Part shown: one piece after another, positions 53,073-61,975 of the stretch | Layout: each line of letters begins with the position of its first letter | Numbering within the stretch: the stretch's first letter is position 1 | Assembly: GCA_050746185.1 (NCBI GenBank) | Contig: JBOGLA010000031.1 | Coordinates: 84,866 to 148,865, forward strand | DNA length: 64,000 nt | Direction: 5' to 3' | Source: PALSA-188 sp050746185 | GTDB lineage: Bacteria > Acidobacteriota > Terriglobia > Terriglobales > Acidobacteriaceae | Notes under the pieces: model-generated | Database searches by the model: none | Told to the model about the DNA's origin: nothing | What the model saw: only the letters and a program-made list of their open reading frames with translations | Program-made: the position numbers and the translations under genes

Positions 53073-53180
53073 GTATTTATGCCCTCAGGGCCGTGGCTCC
53101 GGTAGTAGGGGGATCAAGATCTTATAAGTGTGGGCCAGTCCGCCGCGATGTTGTAAGATGGGCACCTTCCCCGCTGACGC

Positions 53181-55298
53181 ATGGCCGAATTAATCTGGGA
53201 TGGCAAGTACGACGAGCACGGCAATAAACGTGCCCCTGTTCGTATCGAGCTTCCTTTTCAAACCGTCGAAACCGTCAACGAGAGCGCGCAGGATCGCCAG
53301 CGCACGCTGGAGCTCTCCGCTTCGGGAAATGATCCGGAGTGGCGTAACCGCCTCATCTGGGGAGACAAAAAATACGTCCTGCCTTCGCTGCTCCCCGAGT
53401 TCGCCGGCAAGGTGGATCTGATCTACATTGATCCGCCATTCAGCAGCGGCCAAGATTTTTCTTTCAGCACAACGTTGCCAGAGACGGATGATGAATTCAC
53501 TAAGCGCCCCTCGACTCTGGAACAAAAAGCCTATCGCGATACTTGGGGAGTAGATGAGGCTGACCGCGAGAGGGGTGTAACCGAACTCGACAGATACCTT
53601 CGGTGGCTTAGCGAAACATTCGCCTTACTACGAGAATTGTTGTCGAATGAGGGAGCGATTTTCGTCCACCTTGACGTTCACATGGGACCTTATGTTAAGG
53701 CCTTGATGGACGAGATCTTCGGCGCGGATAACTTCTTGAATCAAGTGATTTGGTACTACTACAACAAGCTTCACGACAGCCGAAAGCGAGCCCTCCCAAA
53801 GGCATTCGACCAAATTCTGTATTACGTGAAGGATAAGCAGTCCTCGTACGCGTACACGGCTCTGAAGGAACCCAGGGCGGTACCAATCACGAAACTAAAA
53901 TACAAAAAGGTCGCAGGAAAAATTCAAAACATCATAGGCGAAGACGGCAAGGCTGTGACCTATGAAAGCACCGAGCGTACTGTTGATAATGTGTGGAGGA
54001 TCCGCTGTCTGCAGCCAGCGAACCTCCAAGAATGGGTCGGCTATCAAACTCAGAAGCCTGTAGATCTCATAGAGCGCATACTTTCAATCGCTTCAAAGCC
54101 CGACGACCTCGTCATGGACTGCTTTGTTGGGTCGGGTTCGGCCGCCATGGCCGCCGAAAAACTCAACCGCCGCTGGATTGCCTGCGACCTCGGACGCTTC
54201 GCCATCCACACCACCCGCAAGCGCCTGCTCGGCATCCCCAACGTGAAGCCCTTCGTCGTCCAGAATCTCGGCAAGTACGAACGCCAGCAATGGCAGGCCG
54301 CCGAGTTCGCGACATCTTCCTCCCCTGTCATCCTGAGCGAAGGAGCTGCTTCACGCAGTGAAGCAACTACGCAGTCGAGGGACCCCGCGTCCGATGGCGC
54401 GCAGAAAAGGCCCGGCAGGGAGTTCTCTGAAGGGCTCCCGGACAGCGGCATGCGTGGTGGAAACTCCCCTCAAGGCCACTTGGTGAAGCAAACTGGAAAG
54501 GGGTCCTTCGACTCCAGAAACCGGCTCGCAAGCGAGCCGGCTTCTTCCGCTCAGGATGACAGAGCGAAGGGAGTTCAGGACGCAAGATTGAGAGAGCAGC
54601 GCGAGCGGGAGGCCAACTACCGCAAATTCATCCTTGAGCTTTACCACGCGACCCCGGTCAGCGGACACACCTGGCTCCACGGCATAAAAGCCGGCCGCAT
54701 GGTGCACGTCGGGGCAGTTGACGCACCTGTGACCAGAGCCGATGTGAACGCCATCGCCGCCGAAGTCTGGAAAGCCGTCGGCAAAGGCGCGAACTCTCCA
54801 CAAAAACCCGCAGTGGACGTGCTGGGATGGGAGTTCGCCCTCGACATCAACGAAACCGTCAAGCAGGTCGTTGCCGAGGCCCGCATAGAAGCCTCATTCA
54901 AAAAAATCCCCCGCGAAGTTCTGGAAAAGAAAGCCGTAGAACAAGGCGACATCCAGTTCTTCGAGCTAGGCGCTCTGAAAGTTGACGTTAAAACAAAAAA
55001 ACGCGAAGTCACGCTGACGCTCTCGGATTTCGTAATTCCGCTCGACGATGTCCCCGCCGAAGTGCGCGGCGCAATCAAGCACTGGAGCCAGATGGTGGAC
55101 TACTGGGCCGTGGACTGGGACTTCAAAGAAGATACCTTCCACAATCAATGGCAGTCTTACCGAACTCGAAAGAATCCAAAGCTTGAGATTTCGGTTAAAC
55201 ATGAGTACTCAGAACTGGGGCAATACGTAGTCGTAGTGAAAGTCATCGACATTTTAGGAAACGACACGACGAAAACCTTAACCGTAGAAATCAAGTGA
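53181..55298 (+). CDS. Type III restriction-modification DNA methyltransferase (Mod)
   Basis: 705 residues. Beta-class adenine methyltransferase layout: the catalytic DPPF in LIYIDPPFSSGQDF (about residue 83) comes before the AdoMet motif VMDCFVGSGSAAMAAEKLNR (about residue 312). Specificity-type region lies between. Residues about 382-461 are unlike any methylase and are translated from a 238-bp palindromic element (54,325-54,562), inserted so that the frame stays open. The C-terminal segment (SVKHEYSELGQYVVVVKVID) looks like a small PKD-type beta domain. It partners the res gene downstream. Start at ATG 53,181. Confidence 0.9.
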   Translation: MAELIWDGKYDEHGNKRAPVRIELPFQTVETVNESAQDRQRTLELSASGNDPEWRNRLIWGDKKYVLPSLLPEFAGKVDLIYIDPPFSSGQDFSFSTTLPETDDEFTKRPSTLEQKAYRDTWGVDEADRERGVTELDRYLRWLSETFALLRELLSNEGAIFVHLDVHMGPYVKALMDEIFGADNFLNQVIWYYYNKLHDSRKRALPKAFDQILYYVKDKQSSYAYTALKEPRAVPITKLKYKKVAGKIQNIIGEDGKAVTYESTERTVDNVWRIRCLQPANLQEWVGYQTQKPVDLIERILSIASKPDDLVMDCFVGSGSAAMAAEKLNRRWIACDLGRFAIHTTRKRLLGIPNVKPFVVQNLGKYERQQWQAAEFATSSSPVILSEGAASRSEATTQSRDPASDGAQKRPGREFSEGLPDSGMRGGNSPQGHLVKQTGKGSFDSRNRLASEPASSAQDDRAKGVQDARLREQREREANYRKFILELYHATPVSGHTWLHGIKAGRMVHVGAVDAPVTRADVNAIAAEVWKAVGKGANSPQKPAVDVLGWEFALDINETVKQVVAEARIEASFKKIPREVLEKKAVEQGDIQFFELGALKVDVKTKKREVTLTLSDFVIPLDDVPAEVRGAIKHWSQMVDYWAVDWDFKEDTFHNQWQSYRTRKNPKLEISVKHEYSELGQYVVVVKVIDILGNDTTKTLTVEIK
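54325..54562. repeat. Palindromic mobile-type element inside the mod gene
   Basis: Begins CTGTCATCCTGAGCG and ends with its exact inverse CGCTCAGGATGACAG (15 bp). Inside are a second inverted pair (GTCGAGGGACCCC / GGGGTCCTTCGAC). The 238-bp segment lacks coding capacity of its own, like a BIME/MITE, and is read through in frame by the methyltransferase. Confidence 0.85.
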
Positions 55299-55627
55299 GA
55301 GACCACGAATATTTCGCATACATCGTTTGCAGCCGGTCGGGCACGCTTTACATCGGGATGACCAACAACATCTATCGCCGAGCGTTGGAACATAAACAGG
55401 GCGAAATAGAGGGCTTTTCTCAGAAATATCATTGCGACCGCCTCGTCTATTACGAAGGCTATGACGATGTTCACAAAGCCATTGGCCGAGAGAAACAACT
55501 GAAAGGATGGACGAGAGCGAAGAAGATTGCTTTGATCGAATCAAAGAATCCTCGCTGGAAAGATTTGGCCGAAAAGTGGGGTGCACAGATGCTGTTTGCC
55601 GGCGAAACAATGAAAGGCAGGTTTTAA
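55295..55627 (+). CDS. GIY-YIG nuclease-domain protein
   Basis: 110 residues: FAYIVCSRSGTLYIGMTNNI, YRRALEHKQGE, FSQKYHCDRLVYYEGYDDVH, KAIGREKQLKGWTRAKKIAL. This is the stand-alone GIY-YIG (UvrC/URI-like) domain found in many bacteria; the metal Glu of the core is in REKQLKGW. Its GTG start overlaps the mod stop as GTGA, so it is translationally coupled to the restriction-modification system, where such a gene is not a standard part. Confidence 0.88.
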   Translation: MRDHEYFAYIVCSRSGTLYIGMTNNIYRRALEHKQGEIEGFSQKYHCDRLVYYEGYDDVHKAIGREKQLKGWTRAKKIALIESKNPRWKDLAEKWGAQMLFAGETMKGRF

Positions 55628-55631
55628 AAAA

Positions 55632-55884
55632 CACTTTCATCCCTTCGGCAAGCTCAGGGCAGGCTCTGAGCGAAGTGGATGCTTCGCCTTGCGAAGCATT
55701 CACGTAGTCGAAGGACCCCGGTTACCTCTGCCTTGCAAGCAACCTCGAAAGGGAATTCTGACAATTCTCGGGAGGGCCGCGGCGAGAACGCCTTGCCGGG
55801 GCCGCGACCGAGGCTTGGCGTCAAGGGGTCTTTCGACTGCGTTGCCGTTCGCTTCGCGAACGACAACTTCGCTCAAGATGACAG
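55632..55884. repeat. Palindromic element between GIY-YIG and res genes
   Basis: Contains CCTTCGGCAAGCTCAGGGC, GTCGAAGGACCCC, GGGGTCTTTCGACTGCG and CTCAAGATGACAG, the same inverted layout as the element in mod, here in the non-coding gap. It separates res from its likely upstream promoter. Confidence 0.75.
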
Positions 55885-55896
55885 GGTGATTAGACT

Positions 55897-58470
55897 ATGC
55901 CACGCCGCAAGAAAATCGCTGACGAGACGCCTAGTCTCTATGACATCACGGCGAAGCTGCGCTCCGGCCCTTGTGTCCCCGCGCTACGCGAGGCTGTCAA
56001 GTCGTGGAAGGCCGCCGGACGCAAGGGCATCACCGACACAACGCGGATTTTACTTAATTACTGGTTCGAGACTGATCACAAACTAAAAACGGGCAGGCTA
56101 TTCAAATATCACGACTCGCAGCGCGAGGCGATTGAAACTCTCATTTATGTATGGGAAGTGGAAAAGGTTCGCACACGCAAAGACCTGCTTGAACGCTATG
56201 CGCAGAATGTGAAAGACCTCCGATTGCCTCCGGAGGACGGCTTTGCGCGCTATTGCACCAAAATGGCGACGGGAAGCGGCAAGACCAAAGTCATGGCGCT
56301 GGCCATCGCCTGGCAATACTACAATGCCCGCCGCGAACAAGATGAGGTTGCCAAGGAATATGCGAAGACATTTTTGATCATCGCCCCGAACGTTATTGTG
56401 CTGGAACGGCTTAAAAGCGACTTCGCCAACGGCAATATTTTCCGCGAGGATCCGATCCGCCCGAAGGAATTTGGCATCTTTTGGGATTTCGATTGCGTAA
56501 TGCGCGGCGACGGTGAGCGGGCGTATTCCGAAGGCGTGCTTTTCTTAACGAATATTCAACAATTCTACGAACGCGCCGACCGCTCACAGGAAGATGAACC
56601 GGACGCGATGACCGCAATACTTGGGCCGAAGCCTCCCACACAAAAGCTGGAACAATCGGATTTCGCGGACCGAATTGCGCGCCGCGCAGGAAGGCTGTTG
56701 GTCATCAATGACGAAGCTCACCATACTCATGACGAGGGCAGCGAGTGGAATTCCGTAATCGCACGACTGCATGAGAAAACGACAATTACCGCCCAGCTTG
56801 ATTTTTCGGCGACGCCACGCTTCCAAAAGGGCGCAATATTTCCATGGACGATCTCAGACTATCCGCTGAAGCAGGCGATTCTTGACGGAATCGTAAAGCG
56901 CCCGGTCAAAGGGGTGGCGAAAATTGCTGAACCAAAATCAGATCATGCCAGCGTCCGCTATCGCGGTTATCTGACGGCTGCGGTAGAGCGATGGAAGGAA
57001 TACCGGATTCAACTCAAACCGCTGAATAAGAAGCCGGTGCTCTTCATCATGATGAACAGCACCGAAGAAGCGGACGACGTTGCTGACTGGATCACGACGG
57101 CCTATCCCGCGGAATTCGGGGATGGGAAGACTCAGATCATCCACACCGATAAGTCGGGGGAAGTTAGCAAGAAAGACTTGGACGCGGCGCGAAAAGCCGT
57201 GAAAGGCGTGGACGATCCGAAGAATCCAATTCACGCCATTGTCAGCGTCTTAATGCTCCGCGAGGGCTGGGATGTGCAGAACGTGACCGTAGTCCTCGGG
57301 TTGAGGCCTTTTTCTGCAAAAGCAAACATTCTTCCTGAGCAGGCTATTGGTCGAGGTTTGCGCCTGATGTTTCGTGATTTGACGCCCGATTACACGGAGC
57401 GGGTTGACATCATCGGCAACCAGAAGTTTCTAGACTTCGTCAATGACCTTGAAAAGCTGGAAGAGCTTCAGCTTGATACTTTTGAAATCGGCAAAGATAA
57501 GCTGCGGATTCTTACCATCATGCCTCTCGAGGAGCGCAACGAATTCGATATCGGCCTGCCGGTATTAACGCCGACGCTAGTTCGCAAGAAAAGTCTCGCG
57601 GAGGAAATTGCGGGATTAAACGTGATGGCTTTCCAGACGATGCTCCTCCCACTCACGCCCGACGATCCAAACAACAAGACTTTTCGCTATGAGGGTCACG
57701 ACATCATAACGCTGCAAAAGATTGTCGAACGTGATTACAAAGTGCCGGAATCCCAAACCGCGCAAGAATTGATTGGATACTATGCCCGAAGAATCGCCGA
57801 AGCCGTTAAGCTGCCCTCGCAGTTTGCCGCTCTCGCTCCCAAAGTACGCGAGTTTTTCGAGAACAAAGCCTTTGGCCGGCGGGTAGATTTGAATGACATG
57901 GTTACCGTCAGGGCGATGGGAACACAGATCGCGTCGTATGTTTGCGTGCAGGAGTTTGCGCGGGTATTGCGAGAACTAAGTATCGCCGAACAGGAACCGC
58001 AGTTACTAGTCCCAGCAAGAATGTTGTCAAGTTGCCAGCCATTTCCGTGGTCACGCAAAGTATATGAAGCAAATCATTGCGTGTTCAACATGGTTCCTTG
58101 CGATAACGATTTCGAAAAGGCATTCGCGAGATTTCTGGACAACGCCGAAGACGTGAACGTGTTCGCGAAATTGCCGCAGCCGTTTGGGTTCTCCATCGAA
58201 TACATAGATCCGGGAAAAAATCTGAGGTCTTACTATCCCGATTTTGTTGTCTTGGACAAAGACGGGACTCATTGGCTGGTTGAAACCAAAGGAATGGAAA
58301 CCGCTGATGTTTCCTTCAAAGACTCCGCGGCACGAAACTGGTGCGAGAATGCGACGTCGCTGACCACTACCGCATGGAAATACGCCAAGGTTCCGCAGAA
58401 GGCGTTTGAGGTTTTGCAGCCCAACAGGTTCCGGGACCTAGCTGCGCTGTATGCGCCCGGCCTTTTCTAG
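55897..58470 (+). CDS. Type III restriction enzyme, Res subunit
   Basis: 857-residue helicase-nuclease. Motif I CTKMATGSGKTKVMALAIAW (about residue 125), DExH box LLVINDEAHHTHDE (about 268), motif VI EQAIGRGLRLMF (about 481). The C-terminal PD-(D/E)XK nuclease is visible in YYPDFVVLDKDGTHWLVETK (about 780-800). Together with the upstream methyltransferase it should form a complex that translocates on DNA and cuts at unmodified sites. No frameshift seen, so it could be active. Confidence 0.92.
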   Translation: MPRRKKIADETPSLYDITAKLRSGPCVPALREAVKSWKAAGRKGITDTTRILLNYWFETDHKLKTGRLFKYHDSQREAIETLIYVWEVEKVRTRKDLLERYAQNVKDLRLPPEDGFARYCTKMATGSGKTKVMALAIAWQYYNARREQDEVAKEYAKTFLIIAPNVIVLERLKSDFANGNIFREDPIRPKEFGIFWDFDCVMRGDGERAYSEGVLFLTNIQQFYERADRSQEDEPDAMTAILGPKPPTQKLEQSDFADRIARRAGRLLVINDEAHHTHDEGSEWNSVIARLHEKTTITAQLDFSATPRFQKGAIFPWTISDYPLKQAILDGIVKRPVKGVAKIAEPKSDHASVRYRGYLTAAVERWKEYRIQLKPLNKKPVLFIMMNSTEEADDVADWITTAYPAEFGDGKTQIIHTDKSGEVSKKDLDAARKAVKGVDDPKNPIHAIVSVLMLREGWDVQNVTVVLGLRPFSAKANILPEQAIGRGLRLMFRDLTPDYTERVDIIGNQKFLDFVNDLEKLEELQLDTFEIGKDKLRILTIMPLEERNEFDIGLPVLTPTLVRKKSLAEEIAGLNVMAFQTMLLPLTPDDPNNKTFRYEGHDIITLQKIVERDYKVPESQTAQELIGYYARRIAEAVKLPSQFAALAPKVREFFENKAFGRRVDLNDMVTVRAMGTQIASYVCVQEFARVLRELSIAEQEPQLLVPARMLSSCQPFPWSRKVYEANHCVFNMVPCDNDFEKAFARFLDNAEDVNVFAKLPQPFGFSIEYIDPGKNLRSYYPDFVVLDKDGTHWLVETKGMETADVSFKDSAARNWCENATSLTTTAWKYAKVPQKAFEVLQPNRFRDLAALYAPGLF

Positions 58471-58531
58471 ACCTACCCCCATGCCCTTTCTACTTTTGAC
58501 CTCATTTTCCAAATCCGACGGTTTTTAGTCT

Positions 58532-59032
58532 TTATTTGCCCGTGCGGCGAGTTCGACCGCGGCGGGAGGGATTTGGGTTTATGAGATTCCAGGCTTCGCG
58601 ATATTTTTCGAAGCGGGAGCCTTTCCTGCTTCCGTGGGGATAAAACCACAAATTTTTGCGGGCGCCGTAGCATTTCACCGGCACCACGTACCAGAGATCG
58701 AGCGGAACAATGTAGGCGATGACCACGTCAATTTCCCTGGCGGTAAGGGCGACCATTTTGTGTTTTCTATAGACGTAGGTGTGGACGCTGTAACCGCGAT
58801 GGCTTTCGTATGCCGTGGACCGGACCTGGGCGCGCCAGAGGCGTTTCCCTCCGTCAATAATGAAGTCGTAGCGGTCGCTGTCGCCCCAGGGCTTGGCGAC
58901 TCCGAAGCCGAGGGTGACGGCTTTGTGCATGAAGGCGAGTTCGGCGAGTTCTCCGCGGCGCTTGGGCGGATGCGAGTGGCGCAGGTTGGTTGCAGGCCGG
59001 CGACGGACAGCGGTCTTAGATACTTCTGTCAT
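58532..59032 (-). CDS. Group I intron-associated-type PD-(D/E)XK nuclease
   Basis: 166 residues. HPPKRRGELAELAFMHKAVT, LGFGVAKPWGDSDRYDFIID, LWRAQVRSTAYESHRGYSVH match the small PD-(D/E)XK family found in group I introns and as stand-alone genes: Glu in GELAE, Asp in YDFIID, and Q-x-R (QVRS) in place of the usual E-x-K. ATG 59,032 is chosen because the domain begins right after; a longer reading to 59,104 adds a non-conserved stretch. No intron is recognisable around it. Confidence 0.75.
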   Translation of the reverse strand: MTEVSKTAVRRRPATNLRHSHPPKRRGELAELAFMHKAVTLGFGVAKPWGDSDRYDFIIDGGKRLWRAQVRSTAYESHRGYSVHTYVYRKHKMVALTAREIDVVIAYIVPLDLWYVVPVKCYGARKNLWFYPHGSRKGSRFEKYREAWNLINPNPSRRGRTRRTGK

Positions 59033-59528
59033 ATTGATTCTTTCTTTTATGGGTGCTTGCCGGAGATTCGTTTCCGGCGGGATGGGATTGAGTGCAAAAC
59101 GCAAGAAAGGCGCAGCGGTAAGGCTGCGCCTTCGTTTTAAGCTTACAGTTATATTATAACAGATTGCATATAGCTACTGCGCCACGCTGGGCCAAACTAT
59201 TTTCTGATTGTAATGATGCGATTAGGGGGAATTGAGGCCGGAAGGGGGCTTGACAAGAATTCTGGGTTTGGGAACTTTTGGCCTTTTTCCGTGAGCCATC
59301 CCAATAGTTGGAATTCTTAGCTGCGCGAAGAATCCGCTGCCTGAGGATGCCAACTGCGCGGGGGTACCGGTACCTGTCGCCGCTCAGTGAGCGCGCTTTT
59401 GTCTCCAATCAAGTACGGCGATTTGACAAATACGGGCTGCCGAGATTAGGGTCATCCGCGAGCGATACTTCGACTCCCGACAAACTCTACTAACTTTATT
59501 GAGAACACCCGAAAGGAAACCACAATAT
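59033..59528. other. Intergenic region with a terminator-like hairpin and a repeat
   Basis: No gene seen. GGCGCAGC-GGTAAG-GCTGCGCC followed by TTCGTTTT at 59,109-59,138 is terminator-like on the plus strand, and could instead be a leader hairpin for the nuclease gene on the minus strand. From about 59,308 to 59,350 a GGAATTCTTAGC..GAAGAATCC..CTGAGGATG sequence belongs to the palindromic family. Confidence 0.5.
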
Positions 59529-59999
59529 ATGAAGAAAATAATGTTGACGTTTTTTTGCTCTGCTCTAATGCTCGCCGCGATCAGCGCGACGGCGAAGATG
59601 AAGATGAAGCACGAATCGAACGAGGCCACGGTCGCGGCCATCACCCAGCTGGAAAATGAACAGTCAAAGGCTACCGTTGACAACGATTCGTCCTGGATCG
59701 AGAAAAACTATGCCGACGATTGGACTGGAGGCTTCAGCGGCGGGATATGGACGACCAAGGATTCGATTTTGAACGACGCTAAAGACACCGCCAACAATAA
59801 GATGAACAGCGACCACATCAGCGATCTAAAGGTGCGAGTCTATGGCAACACGGCGATCGCGACCTACACCGACAGTTATGATGGCATGGTTCGCGGCGAG
59901 CATCGCGTCAAAACCGTTCTCAGCACCGACACGTGGGTCCGCATGCATGGCGCGTGGAAAGAGGTTGCCAGCCACAGCAGCGTCAAGAAAGAAGATTAG
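59529..59999 (+). CDS. Secreted NTF2-like (SnoaL/DUF4440-type) protein
   Basis: 156 residues from ATG 59,529 (GAAAGGAAACC upstream), signal peptide KIMLTFFCSALMLAAISATA. The mature part follows the DUF4440 pattern: AAITQLENEQSKATVDNDSS, WIEKNYADDWTGGFSGGIWT, TKDSILNDAKD, then VRVYGNTAIATYTDSYDG and WVRMHGAWKEVASHSS. Cone-shaped alpha+beta fold binding small ligands; catalytic role unknown. Transcribed alone. Confidence 0.85.
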   Translation: MKKIMLTFFCSALMLAAISATAKMKMKHESNEATVAAITQLENEQSKATVDNDSSWIEKNYADDWTGGFSGGIWTTKDSILNDAKDTANNKMNSDHISDLKVRVYGNTAIATYTDSYDGMVRGEHRVKTVLSTDTWVRMHGAWKEVASHSSVKKED

Positions 60000-60153
60000 C
60001 TGTCGGCGGCGCGGGAGTTTTGAAACATGATGACAACTTCGCGGCGGACGGACGGGGGCGTCCGTTTTCTACGCGATCGCGGCTGGAGAACAGTGCTAAG
60101 ATTGCGGTCTAAAGTCCGTGCACTGGCCATCTGTCTGAATGTTGGAGGTGGGA

Positions 60154-60786
60154 ATGCCACAGCACAGGTTGTGCGCCCTTACCTTGCGTAGATTTCAGCT
60201 TCTTCCCCTGTGGGTTCTGGCCGGGGGTTTGTTACTTATAGCGGTCAGTGCCTTAGCCCAAACGGCGACTACATCCAATTTATTATTGCAACCGGAGGAG
60301 CGGGATCGTATCGCCCGCGAAGTGGTGGAGAATCCAGATCTCAAGCCACTGGCGGCGCAGGGGCGGCTCCGAGTGATTTCCGTGATCCCCTACAATGCGC
60401 CCAAGGAAGAGGCGCCCGCGGCGGGGACGAGCGCGGTTAGCATGACAATATTCAGTTATGGCGAGGGCCGAGCTTACCGCGTCCTGTATGATCCGACCAC
60501 GAAACGGATAGCGAGCCGTGAATTGCTGCCGGGGCGTCCGCAGCCGTCAATCGAAGAGAGAAGAGAGGTTTACGGCCTGATCCGCTCCGAGCCGGGGCAT
60601 GCCAAGTTGCTGCTCGCCGGAAACGTGCTGGAAGGCGGATTTGTGGTGGATGGTCCTCCCGGAAGTTCGGAGCGGGACCGCTTTGTGCAAGTGTACGTGC
60701 TGTCCCCTGACCTCGGAAGCTTTGTGCGCGTGGTCACGGTGGACCTTACAACCGCGAAGATCGTGTCTTCGGTAACGAAGGAGTAA
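60154..60786 (+). CDS. Copper amine oxidase N2/N3-like domain protein
   Basis: 210 residues from ATG 60,154 (GGAGGTGGGA upstream), signal peptide LPLWVLAGGLLLIAVSALAQ. Two alpha/beta units resemble the N2 and N3 domains of copper amine oxidases: LQPEERDRIAREVVENPDLK, GRLRVISVIPYNAPKEEAP, YRVLYDPTTKRIASRELLPG and EERREVYGLIRSEPG, DRFVQVYVLSPD, VRVVTVDLTTAKIVSSV. It has no catalytic residues itself. The downstream gene, 11 bp away, supplies a catalytic-domain-like protein, so together they look like a split enzyme. A PepSY-like chaperone domain is the alternative reading. Confidence 0.6.
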   Translation: MPQHRLCALTLRRFQLLPLWVLAGGLLLIAVSALAQTATTSNLLLQPEERDRIAREVVENPDLKPLAAQGRLRVISVIPYNAPKEEAPAAGTSAVSMTIFSYGEGRAYRVLYDPTTKRIASRELLPGRPQPSIEERREVYGLIRSEPGHAKLLLAGNVLEGGFVVDGPPGSSERDRFVQVYVLSPDLGSFVRVVTVDLTTAKIVSSVTKE

Positions 60787-60797
60787 GAGAGAGCGAA

Positions 60798-61841
60798 ATG
60801 CGAGTATTTCACTTCTTTTTGCCAGGACTGGTGCTGGTTGTTTTGTCGTTGAGCGGATCGGGCATAGCAAAGACCGTTCCGAGAAATTGCAATGCTCTCT
60901 CCTGGCCGGATGTCAATCCGGTCTGGAGCATGTGCTGGGTTTCGCCCGATTTAAGTTCCGGCGTGGATGGGTCGGGACTTGAACTTTACAACGTTCAGTA
61001 TAAAGGGCAGGAAGTTCTCTTCAAGGCCGACATCCCGGTTTTAAATGTGCTCTATCAGCCAGGCGGCTGCGGTGGGCCGTATCTTTCCTTTCGCGATTGG
61101 GGCAATGAACTTTCGCCGTTTCAAGCCGACAATGTAGTTTCCCCCGGGCTTGCTGAACCGGCAACTGCACCCAAGACCACGTGTAACCACCCCGGCAGGG
61201 ACAAAGGTTCCTTCGAGGGAGTTGCGATTCAGAAGGGCACAGACAGCCTCATTTTAACTACTCAAATGGCGGCGGGATGGTACCGCTACATTCAGACTTG
61301 GACCTTTTACGCCAACGGCAGTTTTTCTCCACGCCTCGCATTTACGGCGATCTACAACCCGTGTATCTTCCACCTTCATACTCATAATATTTATTGGCGG
61401 TTGGATTTCGACATTGATAACTACACGGACGACGTGGTGGACGTTGGACCGCGTCTCATTGCCGACCAATGCTGCTGGACTCCGATCACTACGGAAACCT
61501 CGGACAAGCGCTCTGTTCCGTTCTCGAAGACAGGACTGTGGCGAGTGAGAAACAAAACCACCGGGCGCGGCTACGTCATTATGGACAACTCCTCAGACGG
61601 GGTAGCCGATACATTTGGCGACGCGGATCGCTGGGTGCTGAAATATCATTCCAACGAGCTCGACGACGGTGGAGCAACGGGCGGTCAAGAGGGAGACGCC
61701 ATTCATATTGACAAATTCCTGAATGGCGAGAACGTGGACGGCGCGGACCTCGTGGTCTGGTACCATGCGGGACACTTGCACAAAAATCCGCTGGCCTGTG
61801 TCCCGGTGGGTCCGCTGATTATTCCGTTTGGATCGTGGTAG
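60798..61841 (+). CDS. Copper amine oxidase catalytic-domain-like protein
   Basis: 347 residues with signal peptide FLPGLVLVVLSLSGSGIA. Resembles the C-terminal oxidase domain: ELYNVQYKGQEVLFKADIPV (strand before the base), GWYRYIQTWTFYANGSFSPR near the cofactor Tyr, FHLHTHNIYWRLDFDID with an HxH copper pair, and VVWYHAGHLHKNP with a third His. The cofactor motif is W-Y-R and not the usual N-Y-D/E, so topaquinone formation is uncertain. It is shorter than a normal domain (about 400 or more residues). Three or more Cys pairs are likely disulphides. Periplasmic. Confidence 0.65.
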   Translation: MRVFHFFLPGLVLVVLSLSGSGIAKTVPRNCNALSWPDVNPVWSMCWVSPDLSSGVDGSGLELYNVQYKGQEVLFKADIPVLNVLYQPGGCGGPYLSFRDWGNELSPFQADNVVSPGLAEPATAPKTTCNHPGRDKGSFEGVAIQKGTDSLILTTQMAAGWYRYIQTWTFYANGSFSPRLAFTAIYNPCIFHLHTHNIYWRLDFDIDNYTDDVVDVGPRLIADQCCWTPITTETSDKRSVPFSKTGLWRVRNKTTGRGYVIMDNSSDGVADTFGDADRWVLKYHSNELDDGGATGGQEGDAIHIDKFLNGENVDGADLVVWYHAGHLHKNPLACVPVGPLIIPFGSW

Positions 61842-61975
61842 CGCTGGGGCGAATGCCAGGCAAAGTCATCTTCAAGCGATTCACATTAAGCTACCCGCCA
61901 GGTTCGATCGCAAGCTTTCCTCACAATGGAAAGCATTAGCCCTCGAATTTACTGCCGCCAAAGCGGAGGCAAACC

